Below are positions 58,232 to 64,000 of a DNA stretch of 64,000 nucleotides, piece by piece (position 1 is the first letter of the stretch; the number at the start of each line of letters is the position of its first letter). The stretch is from Proteiniphilum propionicum (GTDB lineage Bacteria; Bacteroidota; Bacteroidia; Bacteroidales; Dysgonomonadaceae), in the NCBI RefSeq assembly GCF_022267555.1, contig NZ_CP073586.1, forward strand, positions 3,514,501 through 3,578,500, written 5' to 3'. The position numbers and the translations under genes are program-made. Below the pieces are notes generated by a model, which did not search any database, was not told the origin of the DNA, and saw nothing but the letters and a program-made list of their open reading frames with translations.

Positions 58232-58864
58232 TCAATTGGTCTCTTCCTGCAGTTCCTTGTTCTTCGACCGGTGAATCCAAATAATACAAGCTACCAGTAA
58301 TATTGCCATCGGGGCAAGCATCATAAGCCCGTTGTTTTCGTAACCTGCGTTGTAGAACGACTGTGGAATGACATGGTAACCATAGAGAGTGCCTGAGCCC
58401 AGAAGTTCTCGGAAGAAACCCACAACTACCAGTATCCACCCGTACCCCAGACCATTCCCTATGCCATCGAGAAAAGAAGGCCAGGGCCCGTTGCCCAGTG
58501 CAAATGCTTCCAGGCGGCCCATAAGGATACAGTTGGTAACAATCAAACCGACAAAAACTGACAGCTGTTTATTAACATCATACGCGAAAGCTTTCAACAC
58601 CTCGCTAACAATTGTCACCAATGCGGCTACAACAACAAGTTGCACGATTATACGAATACGGTTGGGAATGGTTTTGCGCAACAAAGATATTATTACATTG
58701 CCGAAAGCTGTTACAATTGTTACGGCTATAGCCATCACAATAGCGGGCTCAAGTTTTGATGTTACTGCCAGAGCTGAGCAGATACCCAGAACCTGAACAA
58801 TAATGGGGTTATTTTTATTCAGCGGTCCTAATAAAACCGCCTTTGTTTTACTTGATAATGCCAT
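58232..58864 (-). CDS. nqrD: Na+-translocating NADH:quinone reductase subunit D
   Basis: This 210-residue membrane protein has six helices and pairs with NqrE in inverted topology. Conserved cysteines lie in QVLGICSALAVTSK (about 24-37) and IVTNCILMGR (about 108-117). It is 27 bases after nqrC. Confidence 0.95.
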   Translation of the reverse strand: MALSSKTKAVLLGPLNKNNPIIVQVLGICSALAVTSKLEPAIVMAIAVTIVTAFGNVIISLLRKTIPNRIRIIVQLVVVAALVTIVSEVLKAFAYDVNKQLSVFVGLIVTNCILMGRLEAFALGNGPWPSFLDGIGNGLGYGWILVVVGFFRELLGSGTLYGYHVIPQSFYNAGYENNGLMMLAPMAILLVACIIWIHRSKNKELQEETN

Positions 58865-58891
58865 TTTATTTCTGTTTTAATTAAACTGTCC

Positions 58892-59602
58892 TTAATTGGC
58901 AGCATTCAAATTCATTAAAAAACTCTTATATTTTCCAACACTGGTTAGCAACATGTGATCAACACCCTTACTAGTAATGGTACCACCTGATATGCCATCA
59001 ACATAATCTCTACCAGCTACAGATTGACCGGGTTTTACCACTGCAATGGACATGAACACTCCGCTTTTTAACAATTCTCTCCCTTTAAACTGGTTACGGA
59101 ATGCTGGACTCACTATCTCGGCTCCCAGCCCGGGAGTCTCTCCAGCATGCCCGAATTCGGAACCGTAAACAGTACTTCCGTCCGCCTCTACTGAAAGATA
59201 TCCCCATATTGGTCCCCAAAGTCCGGCGCCACTCATTGGAATAATATATCTGACTGCTCCGTCAATTTCTGCTTCGTAAACTGGCAAAACCTCTGCATTC
59301 TCATCGCTCAGTTCGGCAGTGAAAGCAGGATCGAAAGGAGAAGTACCCTCCGTACCTTCCACTTTAACACCTTCAATGTTTATGAGATAGGCATTTTTCA
59401 CCAGATCATTGTATTTCTCCTCTGCTTCGGCAGGTTTTGCATCGATGTTGAGCGAACGCAAGATCTGCTGCATTTTATCGATGTTCACGTTTGCTGTCTG
59501 CCGGTCGCTAAGTACCTGGTGTGTAAAGGCCAGTCCAAGAGCAACAATAATTACCATTACCGATGCATATATGATTGTATATCCACTATTTTCTCTGTTC
59601 AT
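58892..59602 (-). CDS. nqrC: Na+-translocating NADH:quinone reductase subunit C
   Basis: This 236-residue protein has an N-terminal helix (about 8-28) and a periplasmic FMN-binding domain. The covalent FMN site is the Thr in DGISGGTIT (about 204-212), which fits the ApbE flavinylation motif even though many enterobacterial and Vibrio homologs have SGAT. It is 15 bases after nqrB. Confidence 0.95.
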   Translation of the reverse strand: MNRENSGYTIIYASVMVIIVALGLAFTHQVLSDRQTANVNIDKMQQILRSLNIDAKPAEAEEKYNDLVKNAYLINIEGVKVEGTEGTSPFDPAFTAELSDENAEVLPVYEAEIDGAVRYIIPMSGAGLWGPIWGYLSVEADGSTVYGSEFGHAGETPGLGAEIVSPAFRNQFKGRELLKSGVFMSIAVVKPGQSVAGRDYVDGISGGTITSKGVDHMLLTSVGKYKSFLMNLNAAN

Positions 59603-59617
59603 AGCTCTTCTCTATTT

Positions 59618-60841
59618 TTATTGTTGTACCCTCTTTGCAGTTACTGTTGCTCTTTTCATCCGCCGTTTAACATTCGCATCAACTACATAGAAATCGATAA
59701 GCGGTGCAAACGCATTCATAAACAGTATTGCGAGCATCATACCTTCAGGATACCCTGGATTAAACACGCGAATAGCAATCGCAAGCAAACCTATTAGAAA
59801 ACCGTAAATCCATTTTCCTTTTTCTGTTCTGGAAGAGGTCACCGGATCGGTTGCCATAAATACTGCACCGAAAGCAAATCCTCCCAGTAAGAAGTGATAA
59901 TATGCCGGCATTTCCATAATGGCATTATTTGCAAACAAGTTCACCAGCAACACACCTGTCAAGCCTCCGATAAATACTGATAGCATTGTCTTCCAACTCC
60001 CTACACCAGTCGCAATCAACAGAATAGCCCCCAATAAAATTGCAAATGTAGATACCTCTCCGACCGATCCGGGGATAAATCCAAAAAACATATCACTTAT
60101 TGAGAGGGGCTGCCCTGTAATACCCTGGAAAGTGAACTCTCCGAAACCAACTGCATCGGTTGTCGACAACTGTCCCAGCGGAGTTGCTCCGGAAAAACCG
60201 TCAACGACTGTCCCCTGTCCCATTCCGAAAGTATTTCCGGTACGCACCCAAACCTGGTCGCCCGACATTTTAGAGGGATAAGAGAAAAACAGGAAAGCAC
60301 GTGTAATCAATGCCACGTTGAAAATATTATATCCGGTGCCACCAAACACCTCTTTGGCAAAAATCACCGCAAAGGCGGTCGCCACAGCGATCATCCATAA
60401 TGGTGTATCTACCGGCACAATCATCGGGATAAGGATACCAGTTACCAGAAATCCTTCGGCAACCTCCTCTTTCTTAACCTGTGCTGCGGCAAACTCGATA
60501 CCCAATCCAACCACATATGAAACAACAAGCTGAGGCAGAACGGCCAGAAATCCGAATATAAACTTTGTGAGAAATGATACATCCTGCCCGATTGCCATAT
60601 AATGTTGCAGGCCCACGTTATACATACCTGCAAGAAATGCAGGTATAAGTGCAATAATCACAATGACCATCGTACGTTTAGAGTCACGCGCATCATGAAT
60701 GTGCACCCCCGATTTCGATGTAGTACCAGGTACAAAAAGGAATGTCTCAAATGCATCGTATGTTGAATGAAGCCAATGCAGTTTACCACCTTCCTCGAAA
60801 TTAGGTTTTATCTTATCAAGATACTTTCTTAACGCTTTCAA
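59618..60841 (-). CDS. nqrB: Na+-translocating NADH:quinone reductase subunit B
   Basis: NqrB is the largest membrane subunit and carries covalent FMN, riboflavin and part of the Na+ path. The 407 residues form about ten helices. The FMN-threonine motif is DGFSGATPLGQL. The C-terminal region has the ATDPVTS segment shared with RnfD. It is 44 bases after nqrA. Confidence 0.95.
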   Translation of the reverse strand: MKALRKYLDKIKPNFEEGGKLHWLHSTYDAFETFLFVPGTTSKSGVHIHDARDSKRTMVIVIIALIPAFLAGMYNVGLQHYMAIGQDVSFLTKFIFGFLAVLPQLVVSYVVGLGIEFAAAQVKKEEVAEGFLVTGILIPMIVPVDTPLWMIAVATAFAVIFAKEVFGGTGYNIFNVALITRAFLFFSYPSKMSGDQVWVRTGNTFGMGQGTVVDGFSGATPLGQLSTTDAVGFGEFTFQGITGQPLSISDMFFGFIPGSVGEVSTFAILLGAILLIATGVGSWKTMLSVFIGGLTGVLLVNLFANNAIMEMPAYYHFLLGGFAFGAVFMATDPVTSSRTEKGKWIYGFLIGLLAIAIRVFNPGYPEGMMLAILFMNAFAPLIDFYVVDANVKRRMKRATVTAKRVQQ

Positions 60842-60885
60842 AGTCCTATATTTTATATATTTGTTATTACTATTTATTTATACGG

Positions 60886-62232
60886 CTACTCCATCTCCTT
60901 GCGAAGCAGGTCAAGCCCCGTGCGGACAATATGCTGCAGTTCAAGTTTGGAAGTGTCTACAAATTCGCAAAGTGCAAAATCTTCAGGAGCCACCTCGTAT
61001 ATGCCGAGTTGCTCCATCTTGTCTATATTGAATGCAATAATAGCTTTTATGAGCTGCTCAGGATAAATATCCATCGGAAACACCTTATCATATTCGTTGG
61101 AGACGATAATTGCCCTGGGCCCACCCATCAGGCGAGCATCAAGACGGTATTTTTTGTTATATTTTGGATATGTACCACCTGAACTGTAGCGTCCGGGAGA
61201 AAAAGATGCCCAGCCAAAAGCCTCGTGCACATCGTCACCCTCGGGAATAACAGTCACCTGTGAATCGTATGCCCTTAGCACACCCTCCTTCTCTATCTTG
61301 CGCCCGGTAAGCGGGTTACCGCTGATATATCTTAATGAAGCACCTTCTGTTACGTTGTTCTCGAATAGTGACTTTAACTCAGTACCTATGAGCATCTTGT
61401 AATACCCTGTCTGCTTTATTTCTGATCCAGTGAGTGCTATTGTACGTGTAAGATCTGTAACACCTTTATTGAACAGGCGGCCTATTACAGCTACATCCAG
61501 CGCGTTCAGTGTCCAAACCACTTCACCACGGTTCACCGGTTTAAGCCGGTTAATATGCACACCAACGTTTCCTGCCGGGTGTGGTCCATCAAACTCAGTG
61601 ACAATAACATTTTTTGCTTCACGCAATGACTTGCTTGTTGTCTTTGTACTAATTGAAAGATAAACATCCCCTTCTGTCAGCTTTGCCAGCGCATCCAGTC
61701 CTGTCTGCAGATCTTCTTCATGGCCGTTCAAGAGAAAGTCGTAGGAGGGCGCCAGGGGGGCCGAATCGAAGCCGGTGACAAAAATATCACGTGGTTGTTT
61801 ATCCGGCATCGCAACGATATCATAAGGCCTTTGTTTTATCAAGAACCAGATCCCAGCATCGAGAATAGACTGTCTTATCTCTTCAGGGGAGAGTGGAGTG
61901 ATCTCTTTCTTACCGAAGACTTTATACTCTACAGTACTATCAGCCTTCACAACTATGTTAAGAATACGGCGTTTTTCACCGCGCTCAATCTCTGTAACAA
62001 TACCGCTTGCAGGTGAAGCAAAAAGCATCTCCGGATGATTCTTTTCGTAGAAAAGTGCTGATCCGGCTTTCACAGCATCATTCACCCTGACGGCTAACTT
62101 GGGAGTGACACCTTGAAAATCTTCCGGACAAATTTTCACAAATTCGCTCGTCACCGTACCTCTTAGTGTCTCTTCCGATTCACCAATCAACGGAATCTGC
62201 AAGCCTTTCTTAATTTTGATTCGATTAGCCAT
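60886..62232 (-). CDS. nqrA: Na+-translocating NADH:quinone reductase subunit A
   Basis: NqrA is a peripheral cytoplasmic subunit near the quinone site. The 448 residues match the family. It begins with the IKIKKGLQIPLIGES segment and contains the barrel-sandwich part VRVNDAVKAGSALFYEK...PASGIVTEIERGEKR. It lacks the cofactors of RnfC. It is first in the operon, behind a -7 box at 62343-62351. Confidence 0.95.
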   Translation of the reverse strand: MANRIKIKKGLQIPLIGESEETLRGTVTSEFVKICPEDFQGVTPKLAVRVNDAVKAGSALFYEKNHPEMLFASPASGIVTEIERGEKRRILNIVVKADSTVEYKVFGKKEITPLSPEEIRQSILDAGIWFLIKQRPYDIVAMPDKQPRDIFVTGFDSAPLAPSYDFLLNGHEEDLQTGLDALAKLTEGDVYLSISTKTTSKSLREAKNVIVTEFDGPHPAGNVGVHINRLKPVNRGEVVWTLNALDVAVIGRLFNKGVTDLTRTIALTGSEIKQTGYYKMLIGTELKSLFENNVTEGASLRYISGNPLTGRKIEKEGVLRAYDSQVTVIPEGDDVHEAFGWASFSPGRYSSGGTYPKYNKKYRLDARLMGGPRAIIVSNEYDKVFPMDIYPEQLIKAIIAFNIDKMEQLGIYEVAPEDFALCEFVDTSKLELQHIVRTGLDLLRKEME

Positions 62233-62342
62233 ATATGTTATAATAAGTAATCTTGCTTGAAATCATTTTGATCAACCATTATAATCAAAAGGTTTTTTTT
62301 AGTAAGAAGTGTATGAAAAACGAAGTATCTTTCTCTGAGAGC

Positions 62343-62351
62343 GCAAAGATA
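62343..62351 (-). promoter_or_regulatory. -7 box of the nqr operon
   Basis: The minus strand reads TATCTTTGC, a full match to the Bacteroidota consensus, 110 bases above the nqrA start. A -33 element at the usual spacing was not found. Confidence 0.5.
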
Positions 62352-62460
62352 CACCTTTTCCATCCAAAAAAAGAAAATTTTAAAACAAAATAGAGAAATA
62401 ATTCTCTATTTAAATTCTGACCGGTATTCTTTTTTTTGTTATTCCTAACAGATAATAATG

Positions 62461-63228
62461 TTATTTCTCGGTGATACCTGCCATCTCAGGATCTATCATT
62501 ATCCGGCCGCAATACTCGCACACAATGATTTTCTTTCCAAGTTTGATATCCATCTGTTTCTGAGGTGGTATTTTGTTAAAACATCCGCCACAGGCACCAC
62601 GTTGAATGGGTACTACTCCCAAGCCGTTCCTGGCATTTTTACGAATACGTTTAAAAGCCGCCAGCAGGCGCGGGTCAATGGAGGTCTCGGTTTTTTTAGC
62701 CTTTTCACGAATTTTCTCTTCCTGTGCTTTCGTTTCAGAGACTATATCGTCAAGCTCCCTTTTTTTGTGTTCCAGGTCGGAAGTTTTTTCCTCCAACAAT
62801 TCACCGGCTGCTTTAATCTGCTCTTTAATCATCGCAGACTCCTGCGCGTACTCTCGGATATGTTTTTCGGAAAGCTCTATCTCCAGTGTTTCAAACTCTA
62901 TCTCCTTGGAAAGATGGTCATACTCCTTACTGTTGCGTACGTTGTCAAGCTGCTTTGTATACTTCTCTATCTTCACCTTGCTGGTCTCTATCTTTCCCTT
63001 CTGCAACTTCGTGTTATCATCTAACTGTTTCAGCTCAAGTTCAAAATTGTTAATACGGGTACCTAACCCTGCAATCTCATCATCGAGGTCTGCAACCTCA
63101 AGGGGAAGCTCCCCACGCAGGGTTTTTATGCGGTCTATTTCCGACAGATAGGATTGAAGCTTGAAAAGAGATTTCAATTTATCTTCAACCGATACTTCCA
63201 GTTCTACATTTTTTTTTCTAGTTGCCAT
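62461..63228 (-). CDS. Coiled-coil protein with C4 zinc ribbon (DUF164-like)
   Basis: The 255 residues form a long antiparallel coiled coil (about 12-190, heptad-rich in E, K and L) followed by a zinc ribbon with CGGC and CEYCGR (about 214-243). Proteins of this type are widespread and structurally related to flagellar and type III chaperone-like CdsZ. In Bacteroidota the role is not settled; nucleic-acid or protein binding is possible. It is separated from nqrA by about 230 bases and the nqr promoter box. Confidence 0.85.
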   Translation of the reverse strand: MATRKKNVELEVSVEDKLKSLFKLQSYLSEIDRIKTLRGELPLEVADLDDEIAGLGTRINNFELELKQLDDNTKLQKGKIETSKVKIEKYTKQLDNVRNSKEYDHLSKEIEFETLEIELSEKHIREYAQESAMIKEQIKAAGELLEEKTSDLEHKKRELDDIVSETKAQEEKIREKAKKTETSIDPRLLAAFKRIRKNARNGLGVVPIQRGACGGCFNKIPPQKQMDIKLGKKIIVCEYCGRIMIDPEMAGITEK

Positions 63229-63389
63229 GATGTTATATGTTTATTGATTTATATTTTATTTCAGAAATGAACCACACGTACCTGTTAGAAGGGATCTGTT
63301 CTCAACAAAAAATGCAGTAATCAAACGAAAATATAATCGTTTCATTACCACATTTTTCCGTAACTGCGGGAACAAGTCGGACCGCTCTT

Positions 63390-64000
63390 TTACAGATATT
63401 TCACGGGATTCGAATCGAACGCCGATTTATACAGTGCAAAGGTAGGAAATTTTCTCGAAATCAGATCAAAAAAAATCTCTTTTGTGCAAATTTCCGATTC
63501 ATAATGTCCCACTACTGCAAGCAACAAACGTCCCTCAACATCATAGAAGTCGTTATATTTCGCCTCTCCCGTCACAAAAGCATCGGCGCCGTAAGCAATG
63601 GCTCTGGGAATGAGAAAGGCTCCTGCCCCTCCGCACACTGCCACATCCCTGATCTCCTTCCTCTCAATTTTTGAATGTCGTATAGTGGGCAGGTTAAAAA
63701 TATCCTTCAGCATATATAGAAACTCCTGTCCCGGCATAGTTTCGGGGAGTACACCCACTATCCCGCCTCCGTTCTGCTCCCATTCGTTGTTTATAGGGTA
63801 AAGGTCGAACACAGGCTCTTCATACGGATGAACCGCCAATAATGCACGCAACACCTCTTCTTTTTTCATGACAGGTATCACTGTTTCTATTCTTACTTCC
63901 GGTTCAAAATGCAGTTGATTAATTTCTCCGATATTGGGATTGGCTCCCGGCCTTGCTCTGAATGTACCTTCACCAGATAAGTTGTAGCTGCAGCTGTCAT
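63390..64000 (-). CDS. Nif3-like dinuclear metal-centre protein, C-terminal part (cut by window edge)
   Basis: The frame is open to the window edge and contains SYNLSGEGTFRARPGANPNIGE and LHFEPEVRIETVIP before the ATG at 63878, so that ATG is internal. These segments and the later GGAGAFLIPRAIAYGADAFVTGEAKYNDFYD and GHYESE (metal ligands) are typical of the Nif3/YbgI family, including the PII-like insert found in long members. Often called GTP cyclohydrolase I type 2, its real role is uncertain. It lies upstream of the zinc-ribbon gene on the same strand, a pairing common in many bacteria. Confidence 0.88.
   Translation of the reverse strand, partial: DSCSYNLSGEGTFRARPGANPNIGEINQLHFEPEVRIETVIPVMKKEEVLRALLAVHPYEEPVFDLYPINNEWEQNGGGIVGVLPETMPGQEFLYMLKDIFNLPTIRHSKIERKEIRDVAVCGGAGAFLIPRAIAYGADAFVTGEAKYNDFYDVEGRLLLAVVGHYESEICTKEIFFDLISRKFPTFALYKSAFDSNPVKYL

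Noticed and set aside
58892-59602. SGGT instead of SGAT at the FMN site of NqrC as a possible defect
   Set aside because: The Thr and the surrounding D, S and T residues fit the flavinylation motif; Gly in place of Ala is probably a lineage variant.

Overview
The window looks like a chromosomal segment of a Bacteroidota genome, most likely order Bacteroidales. The support is a SusC/SusD pair, promoter boxes of the TAnnTTTG type, lipoproteins with Bacteroidota-type lipoboxes, a Na+-NQR operon, and families typical of this group (DUF2723, DUF4837, the BT_3928-like DoxX protein). A genus close to Proteiniphilum or Dysgonomonas is a guess. No rRNA, tRNA or CRISPR array was recognised.

Layout. 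1-7917: housekeeping genes (typA on +; folE, a SPOR protein, tpiA, a DoxX/MauE protein, a DUF1599 protein, an M23/LysM peptidase and ndk on -). 8443-12704: a giant DUF2723 membrane protein and a polysaccharide deacetylase, separated by a perfect 20-bp terminator hairpin. 13135-19120: a five-gene MacAB/TolC-like efflux operon (ATPase, two permeases, adaptor, outer-membrane channel). 19271-24445: a DUF2807 lipoprotein, rlmN, a DUF4837 lipoprotein, pdxA, and tal on the opposite strand.

24596-43036 is the accessory part. It is a SusC/SusD-type uptake locus on the minus strand: metallophosphoesterase-DUF4434 fusion, SusC, SusD, surface glycan-binding protein, then Gfo/Idh oxidoreductase, sugar isomerase/epimerase, ADP-ribosylglycohydrolase-family lipoprotein, ribokinase and a GRP-type sugar transporter, with a divergent LacI-type regulator. 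The enzyme set suggests release and uptake of ribose from nucleoside, nucleotide or ADP-ribose-like material, related in logic to the rus ribose-scavenging locus of Bacteroides thetaiotaomicron. A 1,888-bp IS1182-like element with a visible 7-bp target duplication has cut this gene series in two. Both its transposase and the isomerase gene carry single-base frameshifts.

43249-55843 is a complete branched-chain amino acid cluster on the minus strand (leuA, leuC, leuD, a cimA-like gene, leuB, ilvD, ilvB, ilvN, ilvC). Its leuA leader contains an unannotated attenuator: a 20-codon peptide rich in Ile/Leu/Val codons, a terminator hairpin with a T tract, and an antiterminator segment that overlaps the leader stop codon. 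Two related small reading frames sit upstream of leuC and ilvC, and part of the leuC one belongs to a repeat also found at 12.9-13.0 kb.

56263-62232 encodes the six-subunit Na+-translocating NADH:quinone reductase. It is followed by a C4 zinc-ribbon coiled-coil protein and the C-terminal part of a Nif3-like protein that runs off the right edge.
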